Part shown: piece by piece, positions 7,415 through 14,972 of the stretch
Layout: each line of letters begins with the position of its first letter
How positions within the stretch are numbered: position 1 is the first letter of the stretch
Notes under the pieces: generated by a model
Databases searched by the model: none
Seen by the model: only the letters and a program-made list of their open reading frames with translations
Told to the model about the DNA's origin: nothing
Assembly (NCBI GenBank): GCA_021204735.1
Contig: JAJPYV010000261.1
Coordinates: forward strand, 1 to 17,600
DNA from: Prevotella sp.
GTDB lineage: Bacteria; Bacteroidota; Bacteroidia; Bacteroidales; Bacteroidaceae
DNA: 17,600 nt
Reading direction: 5' to 3'
Made by a program: the position numbers and the translations under genes

Positions 7415-7555
7415 TGCGAAGAAAATTAAGAATGTTTCGATTAAGCGAACACAGAGCCAAACGAAATTTGAGCTATGTTGAGCGAAAGTAACATCACGCC
7501 AAAGGCGTAATTAAAAATGCAATTTTGTTTGAAGGCTTTTATGCCTGCGATGTAT
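7415..7555. other. Convergent intergenic spacer with repeat-like sequence
   Basis: No gene is supported between the convergent regulator and HAD genes. Directly after the regulator stop come single heptamers of the RTTAARA type (ATTAAGA, 7425-7431, and ATTAAAA, 7510-7516). AGCGAA occurs at 7444 and 7481. A small perfect hairpin, ACGCC-AAA-GGCGT, lies at 7496-7508. Its layout resembles a dispersed intergenic repeat, but only one copy is in the window. Confidence 0.45.
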
Positions 7556-8191
7556 TTAGAAATCAAGGAGCTCTTTTGGGGATGAGATTAGGGTTGTTGC
7601 TCCGTGACTGAGGAGGAAGTTTTTATCTCTGAAACCCCATAGTACACTGATACAAGGGATGCCACTGTTTTTAGCAGTTACTATGTCGACATCACTGTCA
7701 CCAATATAAACCGTACTTTCCTTGTCAGCACCAAGACGGGTCATTGCCTCAATAACGGTATCAGGTGCAGGTTTTCTTTTAATTCGGTCACTTTCACCTA
7801 TTGCCACACTGATATAATCGTTGAAAAAATGACGGCACAGCCGTTCAGTGGCTTCATGGCGCTTGTTACTGACAATCGCCATTTTTTTACCCTTGTTTTT
7901 CAATGCGCTCAACATCTCCATAATGCCATCGTAAGGTTTTGTGGCATCCAAACTATGTATCAGATAATGCGCCATGAACGCCTTATGCACATCATCAAAG
8001 AGAGGATTATCAAGACCGTTAGGAATGGCAAGTTCAATTAGTTTTTTAATGCCGTTTCCAACCATTTGTTTGACATCTTCCTCAGTATGTTCAGGCATGT
8101 TGAAGGCACGCAGTGCGTGGTTCACGCTTGCGGATAGGTCAGTAAGCGTGTTCAATAATGTACCGTCGAGATCGAAAATAAAATGCTTCAC
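7556..8191 (-). CDS. HAD-family hydrolase, phosphoglycolate-phosphatase-like
   Basis: This soluble haloacid-dehalogenase phosphatase has 211 residues from a GTG start at 8191. Motif I FDLDGT has the nucleophile Asp7 and the acid/base Asp9; motif II is Ser108-Asn109; motif III is Lys140 in KRKPAPD; motif IV is GDSDVD (164-169). The helical cap inserted after motif I resembles Gph/PgmB-type enzymes. Candidate substrates are small sugar or glycolate phosphates, which the sequence cannot decide. The GTG start puts KHFIFDLDGTLL at the N-terminus, as in relatives; an in-frame TTG at 8203 inside the repeat element would add four residues. No ATG is available near the expected start. It is the last gene of the minus-strand cluster. 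Confidence 0.88.
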   Translation of the reverse strand: MKHFIFDLDGTLLNTLTDLSASVNHALRAFNMPEHTEEDVKQMVGNGIKKLIELAIPNGLDNPLFDDVHKAFMAHYLIHSLDATKPYDGIMEMLSALKNKGKKMAIVSNKRHEATERLCRHFFNDYISVAIGESDRIKRKPAPDTVIEAMTRLGADKESTVYIGDSDVDIVTAKNSGIPCISVLWGFRDKNFLLSHGATTLISSPKELLDF

Positions 8192-8192
8192 A

Positions 8193-8229
8193 GTGCTATG
8201 CAAATTAAAAATTAAAAGTTAAAAATTCA
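8193..8229 (-). repeat. Heptamer leader element upstream of the gph-like gene
   Basis: Read in gene orientation there is a degenerate TGAAT unit, then TTTTAAC (8224-8218), TTTTAAT (8217-8211) and TTTTAAT (8210-8204), then TTGCATAGCAC (8203-8193). One further base precedes the GTG start. The plus-strand form GTGCTATGCAA-(RTTAAAA)3-RTTCA recurs at 11986-12029 with four units. It occupies much of the 79-bp gap to the helicase gene. Confidence 0.9.
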
Positions 8230-8270
8230 TTGTGGCGATATGCATATCCTCTTGGTATTTACTTGCGTTC

Positions 8271-9611
8271 TCACTTGCGATTATGTTTGTCTCCATTTAT
8301 GACATTTTTGTTGCCGTTTCCACCCTTATTGGCAATTTGCGAATGTGGAGATTTATGTTTCGTATGTTGGACTTCTTTGTTGTTCCCTTTGCTATTGCCT
8401 TTACTCTTACCATGCCTTTTTCCTTTTCCACGGAAACCTTTCTTTGGCTTGGGCATTGGTATGTATTCTGGAGGTGTGCCGAGGCCGTCTGGCAGAGGTA
8501 CTTTTTCAACTTCATAACCAAGGAACTTCTCGATGCGCATGAAATCTTCAATTTCCTTGCCCCGAATGAGAGTAATCGCAATTCCATCATTGTCTGCCCG
8601 TGCAGTCCTTCCAATGCGGTGAATATAGTCCTCGCAGTCGTGAGGAACATCATAATTGATAACCATGGAAATATCGTCAATATCAATGCCACGTGCCACA
8701 ATGTCTGTTGCAATAAGCACATCCACCTGTCCGCTCTTAAACTTGTACATAATCTCATCACGCTGACTTTGCTGTAAATCAGAGTGCATCTCACCGCAGT
8801 TTATTTTCCTTGACAGTAGGGATCGGGTTATATCCTTTACCTTAATTTTGGAACAAGAAAACAAGAGGACACGTTTTTGACCGTATTTCTTGAAGATATC
8901 CTTCAATATACCCGTTTTTTGGTTCTCATGACAAACGTATGCCAACTGCTTGATTTTGTCAGCAGGTTTGTTGATTGAAAGTTTTACTATTATTGGCTCT
9001 TTGAGGATTGTTTTAGCAAGTTCCTCTATCTTATCAGGCATTGTAGCAGAGAACATAACAGTCTGGCAAGTCTTAGGCAACAATTTGGTGATAGTAAGAA
9101 TATCATCATAGAAGCCCATGTCGAGCATACGGTCAGCCTCATCGAGAACGAAGAACGATACACGACTGAAATCAACATTCCCCATTGTTATGTGACTAAT
9201 CAGTCGACCAGGAGTAGCGATAATCACGTCAGCTCCCATCTTCATACCCTTGCTCTCCTGGTCATAACGAGAGCCATCGTTACCGCCATAAACAGCCACA
9301 CTGTTCACGGTTGGCATATAATAAGAGAATCCCTGCATAGCCTGGTCAATCTGTTGTGCAAGTTCCCTCGTTGGACTCATTATAACACAATTTATTGAAT
9401 CATCGGGGAAACTCTCCTCATCCAACCTGCTAAGAATCGGCAACAGATAAGCAGCAGTCTTGCCGGTACCAGTCTGAGCTATACCAAGAACATCCTTGCC
9501 GTTCAATATTTCAGGAATGCACTTTTCCTGTATAGGAGTACACTCGTTCCAACCCATATCCTCTATGGCATCGAGAGCGTTATCACTTAAATCTAAATCA
9601 AAAAAATCCAT
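8271..9611 (-). CDS. DEAD-box ATP-dependent RNA helicase
   Basis: This 446-residue protein has all helicase motifs in order: Q motif with TPIQ (25-28), motif I AQTGTGKT (45-52), Ia PTREL (80-84), Ib TPGR (133-136), II DEAD (157-160), III SAT (188-190), V ATDIVARGID (301-310) and VI HRIGRTAR (331-338). The tail after about residue 385 is basic and rich in Gly, Lys, Asn and His, as in RhlE/CsdA-like helicases, and probably binds RNA. The likely role is unwinding structured RNA in ribosome assembly or mRNA decay. Its ATG lies one base after the permease stop codon, so the two genes are co-transcribed. Confidence 0.95.
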   Translation of the reverse strand: MDFFDLDLSDNALDAIEDMGWNECTPIQEKCIPEILNGKDVLGIAQTGTGKTAAYLLPILSRLDEESFPDDSINCVIMSPTRELAQQIDQAMQGFSYYMPTVNSVAVYGGNDGSRYDQESKGMKMGADVIIATPGRLISHITMGNVDFSRVSFFVLDEADRMLDMGFYDDILTITKLLPKTCQTVMFSATMPDKIEELAKTILKEPIIVKLSINKPADKIKQLAYVCHENQKTGILKDIFKKYGQKRVLLFSCSKIKVKDITRSLLSRKINCGEMHSDLQQSQRDEIMYKFKSGQVDVLIATDIVARGIDIDDISMVINYDVPHDCEDYIHRIGRTARADNDGIAITLIRGKEIEDFMRIEKFLGYEVEKVPLPDGLGTPPEYIPMPKPKKGFRGKGKRHGKSKGNSKGNNKEVQHTKHKSPHSQIANKGGNGNKNVINGDKHNRK

Positions 9612-9612
9612 A

Positions 9613-10845
9613 TTAATTAGGAGCTTTGCGGTAGCAGAAGTATGCCACTACAGAGAAAATAATATTAGGTATCCAAGCAGCCAATATAGGAGGCATATTA
9701 GCATTGATTGCGAATGTGGCAGAAACAGTTTGCAACATGATATATGCAAAACTCAACGCAAGTCCGATACCGAGATACAAGCCCATTCCGCCTTTTCGTT
9801 TGCGAGATGACAGAGCAAGACCGATAGTAGTGAGGATGAATGAAGCAAACGACATAGCGATACGCTTATGAAATTCAACCTTATATTGAACCACATTACC
9901 TGAACCACGGTCAATCTGTTTGCTGATGTATTCCCGTAGTTGCGGACTTGTGAATGTCTCCTGTTGACCCTTAGAGAACACGAGGTCGGTAGGTTCCATC
10001 ATAATCAACGTATCACGGGAAGACATACCACTTGTGATAGTCTCACGCAGACCTTTGAGTTCACGGATGCGCCAGTTACGCACTTTCCAATGATATTTTG
10101 AATCCGCTATGGTGTCATATTGCACTTCCGCAGCAGTCAGGTGACTCACCAATTTCTTGTTCTCAAATTTGTCAAGGCAAAAGCCATATCCCTTTTTAAG
10201 ATTATCGTCGTAAAGTTGCATATAAGCAATTACGCCCTGACCAACCTGCAACTGCACGTTTTCTGCCGAAGTATTCGTTTTTTTGTTTTTGTACATCGTC
10301 TCGAAATTCTGTCTTATTATCGTGCCTTTTGGTATGACGTATGCCCCCAGACAGAAAGTCAGGATTGAAATAATAGCTGCTGAAATCATGTAAGGGCGCA
10401 TAAGACGCTTGAAACTAATGCCAGCAGCCAACATACAAATTATCTCAGAGTTGCCGGCAAGTTTTGACGTGAAGAAAATCACGGCAATGAACACGAACAG
10501 CGGACTGAACAAGTTGGCAAAATAAGGTATGAAGTTCAGATAATAGTCAAACACTATCGCTTTTAGCGGCGCATGATACTGGGCGAACTTAGCAAGATTC
10601 TCGTTGACATCAAAGACAATAGAAATCGAGATGATGAGGATGATAGAATAAAAATACGTACCGATGAATTTACGTATGATATACCAGTCCAAAATCTTCA
10701 GATACCGAAACGGGTTGAGTATTTTCAGCCAACTCAACTTACGTTTTAGCCATGCAAAAGACACGAAAAGCCAGTTGAAGCGCGCTCTCAGCCATCGTGA
10801 GAGTTTCAGAAGTTTTCTGTATTTCCTGATCTTACTTCTTTTCAT
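9613..10845 (-). CDS. LptF/LptG-family lipopolysaccharide export permease with N-terminal extension
   Basis: This 410-residue inner-membrane protein belongs to the YjgP/YjgQ family. These permeases pair with the LptB ATPase to extract LPS and pass it to LptC/LptA. The canonical start, LKILDWYIIRKFIGTYFYSII, begins only at residue 49. It is followed by three helices, a periplasmic beta-jellyroll region of about 150 residues and three C-terminal helices. The first 48 residues are extra: 16 are Lys or Arg, and WL recurs at 18, 25, 32 and 39, exactly seven residues apart. No Met lies between residue 1 and the canonical start, and the open frame stays in phase, so I keep the ATG at 10845. tgt ends 12 nt upstream. 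LptF versus LptG cannot be told from this window. Confidence 0.88.
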   Translation of the reverse strand: MKRSKIRKYRKLLKLSRWLRARFNWLFVSFAWLKRKLSWLKILNPFRYLKILDWYIIRKFIGTYFYSIILIISISIVFDVNENLAKFAQYHAPLKAIVFDYYLNFIPYFANLFSPLFVFIAVIFFTSKLAGNSEIICMLAAGISFKRLMRPYMISAAIISILTFCLGAYVIPKGTIIRQNFETMYKNKKTNTSAENVQLQVGQGVIAYMQLYDDNLKKGYGFCLDKFENKKLVSHLTAAEVQYDTIADSKYHWKVRNWRIRELKGLRETITSGMSSRDTLIMMEPTDLVFSKGQQETFTSPQLREYISKQIDRGSGNVVQYKVEFHKRIAMSFASFILTTIGLALSSRKRKGGMGLYLGIGLALSFAYIMLQTVSATFAINANMPPILAAWIPNIIFSVVAYFCYRKAPN

Positions 10846-10857
10846 GTCATTAATTAC

Positions 10858-11985
10858 TTAAATGCGTTTTCCCAACTGTTCTATTACAGATGCCTTCCAT
10901 TTCACGAAATCACCATTCTCGATATGCTGGCGAGCATCCGTTACAAGACGCAAGTAAAAAGCCAAATTATGGATACTTCCAATCTGCAAAGCCAAAATCT
11001 CCTGCGATTTGAACAGATGATGCAGGTAAGCCTTTGAATGAATTCTATCAAGTTCGCAGCCATCAGGATCAATAGGAGAGAAGTCATTCTCCCATTTCTT
11101 GTTACGCATGTTCAATGTGCCGTAGTATGTGAACAGCATGGCATTCCTACCGTTGCGTGTCGGCATTACGCAGTCGAACATATCCACGCCACGTTCAATG
11201 CCTTCAAGTATGTTTTGTGGCGTACCGACCCCCATCAGATAGCGTGGCTTGTCCTTTGGCAAGATAGCATTTACAACTTCAATCATTTCATACATCACCT
11301 CCGTAGGCTCACCCACAGCAAGTCCTCCTATAGCGTTACCGTCAGCATTTTTGTCAGCGACAAACTTAGCAGCCTCGCTTCGCAAGTCTTTATAAGTACA
11401 CCCCTGGACAATAGGGAACAATGACTGAGAATATCCATATAACGGTTCTGTTTCATTGAAACGTTTTATGCACCTGTCGAGCCAGCGTTGAGTAAGCATC
11501 AAACTGTTCTTGGCATATTCGTAATCACTTTTACCAGGAGGACACTCATCTAAAGCCATCATTATATCAGCACCGATAGCCCTTTCAGTATCCATCACGT
11601 TCTCAGGCGTGAAGAAATGCTTGGAGCCATCAATATGCGAGCGGAACTCACATCCTTCCTCTTTCAATTTGCGAATACCCGTTAGAGAAAACACCTGAAA
11701 GCCACCGCTATCGGTGAGAATAGGTTTATCCCAAGTATTAAACTTGTGCAAACCGCCAGCCTCTTTCAAAATATCCAATCCTGGACGAAGGTAAAGATGA
11801 TATGTATTACCCAAGATGATTTGAGCCTTTATCATGTCCCTTAACTCACTGAAATGAACAGCCTTTACACTGCCACACGTACCGACAGGCATGAAAATTG
11901 GAGTTTTGATCACCCCATGAGCCGTTGTAATCAGTCCTGTACGAGCGTCAGAACCACAATCTGAATGTTGAAGTTCAAAAGTCAA
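10858..11985 (-). CDS. tgt: tRNA-guanine transglycosylase (queuosine pathway)
   Basis: This 375-residue TIM-barrel enzyme swaps guanine 34 of GUN-anticodon tRNAs for preQ1. Seen here are TDSGGFQ with Asp92, the substrate-recognition loop GGLAVGE, and MFDCVMPTRNGR with the nucleophile Asp271. The usual C-x-C-x2-C zinc site does not appear. Counting from Asp271, the first two Cys positions hold Gly309 and Glu311 and the third holds a non-Cys residue, with only Cys310 in the stretch; His339 of the IHN motif is kept. Translation starts with TTG at 11985, giving the standard TFELQ N-terminus, and the start abuts a heptamer leader element. It is followed by the LptF/G permease, a neighbour pair common in Bacteroidota. 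Confidence 0.95.
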   Translation of the reverse strand: MTFELQHSDCGSDARTGLITTAHGVIKTPIFMPVGTCGSVKAVHFSELRDMIKAQIILGNTYHLYLRPGLDILKEAGGLHKFNTWDKPILTDSGGFQVFSLTGIRKLKEEGCEFRSHIDGSKHFFTPENVMDTERAIGADIMMALDECPPGKSDYEYAKNSLMLTQRWLDRCIKRFNETEPLYGYSQSLFPIVQGCTYKDLRSEAAKFVADKNADGNAIGGLAVGEPTEVMYEMIEVVNAILPKDKPRYLMGVGTPQNILEGIERGVDMFDCVMPTRNGRNAMLFTYYGTLNMRNKKWENDFSPIDPDGCELDRIHSKAYLHHLFKSQEILALQIGSIHNLAFYLRLVTDARQHIENGDFVKWKASVIEQLGKRI

Positions 11986-12029
11986 GTGCTATGCAAGTTA
12001 AAAGTTAAAAGTTAAAAGTTAAAAGTTCA
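11986..12029 (-). repeat. Heptamer leader element upstream of tgt
   Basis: On the plus strand, GTGCTATGCAA (11986-11996) is followed by four perfect GTTAAAA units (11997-12024) and a degenerate GTTCA. In gene orientation it reads TGAAC-(TTTTAAC)4-TTGCATAGCAC and ends exactly against the TTG start codon of tgt. It lies in the 66-bp gap between lon and tgt. Confidence 0.95.
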
Positions 12030-12051
12030 ATTTTGCTTGAGCATTTACTTG

Positions 12052-14514
12052 TTACTCTTCTTGCTTCTTGTTGTCTTCCTCTATGTCGAAAGTAACGGGG
12101 TTGTTGACTTTTACGTCAGTCAGGGCGAAATCCCAAACCTCCTGGACATTTTCAACATAATGGAAGTTTACACCTTTGAGGTACTCCTCAGAAATCTCGT
12201 CAATATCCTTCTTATTTTCCTTGCACATCACGATTTCCGTTATACCCGCACGTTTAGCAGCAAGAATCTTTTCCTTGATACCACCAACAGGCAGCACTTT
12301 TCCGCGTAGAGTTATCTCCCCTGTCATGGCAGTGTTTTTGCGGACTTTCCGTTGGGTGAGAGCAGAGGCAATAGATGTAGCAATAGTGATACCAGCCGAA
12401 GGTCCATCTTTTGGAGTTGCGCCCTCAGGAACATGAATGTGAATATTCCAATGTTCGAAAATGCGATAGTCGATACCGAGAACATCAGCATGAGCCTTCA
12501 CATATTCCAATGCAAGGACAGCCGACTCTTTCATAACATCGCCGAGATTACCTGTAAGAGTGAGTTTTGAGCCTTTACCCTTGCTCAAACTTGTCTCGAT
12601 AAATAATATCTCACCGCCGACACTTGTCCAAGCAAGTCCTGTGACCACGCCGGCATAGTCATTACCCTGATATACATCACGATAGAAAGGCGGCTTACCC
12701 AGAAGAGAATAGATTTCTTGTGGAGTAATCTTGTTGTAAGGCAACTCCCCATCCTTAGCCTTTGCGTAAGCCAATTTACGGAACGTCTTGTTAATCTGCT
12801 TTTCCAATTGCCTTACACCACTTTCACGAGTATATTGCTCAATAATTTTCTCAATTGCCGCCTTGTTGAATGTAAGTTTTTTCTCGCTGTCCAATCCACA
12901 ATTCTGCTTCTCTTTTGGAATCAGATGCCTTTTAGCAATTTCAACCTTTTCCTCAGTGATATAACCACTCACCTCTATTATTTCCATGCGGTCGAGCAAA
13001 GCACGAGGAATGGTGTTAAGATCATTGGCAGTAGCGATGAATAAGACCTTCGACAAATCATAGTCAACATCCAAATAATTGTCGTGGAAGGCATGATTTT
13101 GTTCTGGGTCGAGAACCTCAAGCAAAGCAGACGCTGGGTCACCATTGAATGTAGATTGCGTAACCTTGTCTATCTCATCAAGGATAAACACAGGGTTAGA
13201 AGAACCAGCCCTTTGGATGCTCTTTATGATACGTCCGGGCATAGCACCTATATAAGTTCTGCGATGCCCCCTGATTTCCGCCTCATCATGGAGACCGCCA
13301 AGAGAGATACGAGTATATTTTCTTTTCATCGCCTCAGCAATACTCTTACCAAGGCTTGTCTTGCCCACACCGGGAGGACCATAAAGGCAGATGATAGGCG
13401 ATTTCAGGTCATTTCTAAGGCTCAAAACAGCCATATATTCAAGTATGCGTTCCTTAACCTTTTTCATCCCATAATGGTCCTTGTCAAGGATTTTCTCGGC
13501 CCGTTTCAAGTTCAAGTCATCCTCTGTATAGCTTTCCCAAGGTAGATTGACCATAGTTTGGAGATACGTGAACTGCACGCTGAACTCAGGACTTTGAGGG
13601 TTGAGCATATCAAGTTTGTCGAGTTCCTTTTCGAACGTCTTAGCAATCTCCTCGGGCCACTGTTTTTCGGCAGCTTTTTCCTTAAGCTCTTTCTTTTCAG
13701 GGCTACTTTCGCCGTTGCCAAGTTCCTCCTTGATATTCTTAATCTGCTGTTGCAGGAAATACTCACGCTGCTGCTCATCGATATCCTCTCTTGTTTTAGT
13801 TCTGATATCATGCTTAATTTCAAGTAGTTGCGTCTCCCTATGCAGTATTCTCAACATCTTGAAAACCCTATCCTTGCGAGAGTTTTCACCAAGAAGTTTT
13901 ATTTTCTCCTCAATATCGAAAGGAAAGCTCGTGCAAATAAAGTTCAGCAATATAATAGGATTGCTGATGTTGCGGAGAGCAAACTGTGCCTCATCAGGAA
14001 TTTCATCGTTTTTCTTTACATATTCGATGGAATTGTTTTTCAAGTCCTCCACAGCAGCCGTAAATTCAGCGTCAACATTTTGATTGGCAGCTTCAGGAAT
14101 ATCCTCAACAACACCCATGTAAAATGGTTTTACTGCTGTTATCTCTTTGAGATGACAACGTCTCATGCCTTGCACGATAACCGTGAGATTACCATTTCCA
14201 GGCATTTCAAGAATGCGTATAATCTTGGCGTAAACGCCGTATTCATATAAGTCATTCTTTCCAGGATTATCCTGATTAGAATCCTTTTGGCATATAATGG
14301 CGAAAATTGCGTCTTGTTTGTCTTTCAGTTCATTGACAAGATTCAGACTTGAGTCTCTCCCAATAAGGATTGGCGAAACGACCCCGGGGAACAACACAAG
14401 GTTACGAGTTGCTAAAATGGGGAGTTCTCCAGCGAAATCCCCCTCAAAGAGCTTTGTAATGTCACCTTCATAGTCCGCAATCATTGAAAATGCGTTATTT
14501 ACATCTTTTCTCAT
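12052..14514 (-). CDS. lon: ATP-dependent protease Lon (LonA type)
   Basis: This 820-residue protein is a cytosolic AAA+ serine protease that degrades misfolded and regulatory proteins. The N-terminal substrate-binding domain begins with [19 protein letters not shown] (from about residue 31). A long coiled-coil region follows, rich in Glu, Lys and Gln (about 240-300). The AAA+ module has Walker A GPPGVGKT (379-386) and a Walker B FILDEIDK. The protease domain has PKDGPSAG with the catalytic Ser706, and the catalytic Lys749 in GGIKEK, spaced 43 residues apart as in E. coli Lon. The length is normal for LonA and all key residues are present. The C-terminus is an acidic/Lys tail (EEDNKKQEE). It has its own probable promoter and may read through into tgt. 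Confidence 0.97.
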   Translation of the reverse strand: MRKDVNNAFSMIADYEGDITKLFEGDFAGELPILATRNLVLFPGVVSPILIGRDSSLNLVNELKDKQDAIFAIICQKDSNQDNPGKNDLYEYGVYAKIIRILEMPGNGNLTVIVQGMRRCHLKEITAVKPFYMGVVEDIPEAANQNVDAEFTAAVEDLKNNSIEYVKKNDEIPDEAQFALRNISNPIILLNFICTSFPFDIEEKIKLLGENSRKDRVFKMLRILHRETQLLEIKHDIRTKTREDIDEQQREYFLQQQIKNIKEELGNGESSPEKKELKEKAAEKQWPEEIAKTFEKELDKLDMLNPQSPEFSVQFTYLQTMVNLPWESYTEDDLNLKRAEKILDKDHYGMKKVKERILEYMAVLSLRNDLKSPIICLYGPPGVGKTSLGKSIAEAMKRKYTRISLGGLHDEAEIRGHRRTYIGAMPGRIIKSIQRAGSSNPVFILDEIDKVTQSTFNGDPASALLEVLDPEQNHAFHDNYLDVDYDLSKVLFIATANDLNTIPRALLDRMEIIEVSGYITEEKVEIAKRHLIPKEKQNCGLDSEKKLTFNKAAIEKIIEQYTRESGVRQLEKQINKTFRKLAYAKAKDGELPYNKITPQEIYSLLGKPPFYRDVYQGNDYAGVVTGLAWTSVGGEILFIETSLSKGKGSKLTLTGNLGDVMKESAVLALEYVKAHADVLGIDYRIFEHWNIHIHVPEGATPKDGPSAGITIATSIASALTQRKVRKNTAMTGEITLRGKVLPVGGIKEKILAAKRAGITEIVMCKENKKDIDEISEEYLKGVNFHYVENVQEVWDFALTDVKVNNPVTFDIEEDNKKQEE

Positions 14515-14536
14515 AATCAGTTTTCAAAATGAGTTG

Positions 14537-14544
14537 CAAATTTA
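14537..14544 (-). promoter_or_regulatory. Probable -7 box of the lon promoter
   Basis: On the minus strand, TAAATTTG (14544 down to 14537) matches TAnnTTTG exactly. It ends 22 bases before the lon ATG, which fits a short leader. No TTG was found at the normal -33 distance, so the call rests on the -7 box alone. No CIRCE-like heat-shock operator was recognised. Confidence 0.45.
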
Positions 14545-14668
14545 CTCAATTTAATTTATAATCTATTGTCTGTCTAAAATAATTTTCTTTATAACGGATG
14601 TTAATTAAATATACTGTTGTGATAGCTGATTTCATAAGTGGAATAAGCCGCTTAGAATATTCCCTTTG

Positions 14669-14851
14669 TTATTTCTTAGTTTTATTGCAGCGATTATACA
14701 TATAAACAGAAACTATAAGAAGGATTATCACAAGGATATATGAAACTGTCCAAATTCCTCCTAAAAGTACAAAGCGGAAAAATGCTATACCAAGGGCAAA
14801 AAACAAGGCGATAGCAGCTTGCCATAAAGATTTCTTCTTGTCGTTTGACAT
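14669..14851 (-). CDS. Small membrane protein of unknown function (two transmembrane segments)
   Basis: I do not recognise a named family for this 60-residue protein. It has a basic, polar N-terminus (MSNDKKKS), two hydrophobic segments (about 10-30 and 34-52) with a Gly-Gly turn between, and a basic end (RCNKTKK). This suggests a two-helix inner-membrane protein with both ends in the cytosol. The ATG at 14851 was chosen because a well-formed promoter lies just upstream; the frame stays open to 14929, but that extension would overlap the promoter. It is divergent from the tRNA methyltransferase gene and lies upstream of lon in the same direction, separated by 154 bases that include the lon promoter. 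Confidence 0.7.
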   Translation of the reverse strand: MSNDKKKSLWQAAIALFFALGIAFFRFVLLGGIWTVSYILVIILLIVSVYMYNRCNKTKK

Positions 14852-14885
14852 AACTCTGAATTTTATAGTTGGTAATAAAATTTCC

Positions 14886-14915
14886 CAAAGGTACGTATTT
14901 TTGGAGATAAACCAA
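14886..14915 (-). promoter_or_regulatory. Bacteroidota-type promoter of the small membrane protein gene
   Basis: On the minus strand, TTG (14915-14913) is followed after 19 bases by TACCTTTG (14893-14886), an exact match to the -33 / -7 arrangement of Bacteroidota promoters. The -7 box ends 34 bases before the ATG at 14851, giving a leader of roughly 28 nt. This is the best-formed promoter in the window. Confidence 0.7.
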
Positions 14916-14936
14916 GCACAAAAAGTCATTTTTGTG

Positions 14937-14944
14937 TAACTTTG
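14937..14944 (+). promoter_or_regulatory. Probable -7 box of the tRNA methyltransferase gene
   Basis: TAACTTTG matches TAnnTTTG exactly and ends 28 bases before the ATG at 14973. No TTG was found at the usual -33 spacing. It lies 21 bases from the divergent promoter's -33 element, so the two promoters share one short control region. Confidence 0.5.
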
Positions 14945-14972
14945 TATTATAATTTATCAACGAAAAATACAC

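Noticed and set aside
7496..7508. Hairpin ACGCC-AAA-GGCGT as a bidirectional terminator between convergent genes
   Set aside because: The stem is only 5 bp and neither strand has a U tract directly after it; it is kept only as part of the spacer description.
8230..8777. Plus-strand open frames up to 181 codons opposite the helicase gene
   Set aside because: They lie fully antisense to a helicase with all motifs intact, show no family features and have no promoter.
13084..14250. Several plus-strand open frames of 89-160 codons opposite lon
   Set aside because: They are antisense to conserved Lon sequence, low in complexity (Ser/Leu/Phe-rich) and mutually overlapping.
14640..14663. Hairpin downstream of the small membrane protein gene as a terminator
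   Set aside because: The GGAATA/TATTCC arms are short and no T run follows on the minus strand.
14852..14929. Longer version of the small membrane protein starting at 14929
   Set aside because: The extension covers the best promoter in the region and lacks membrane-protein features.
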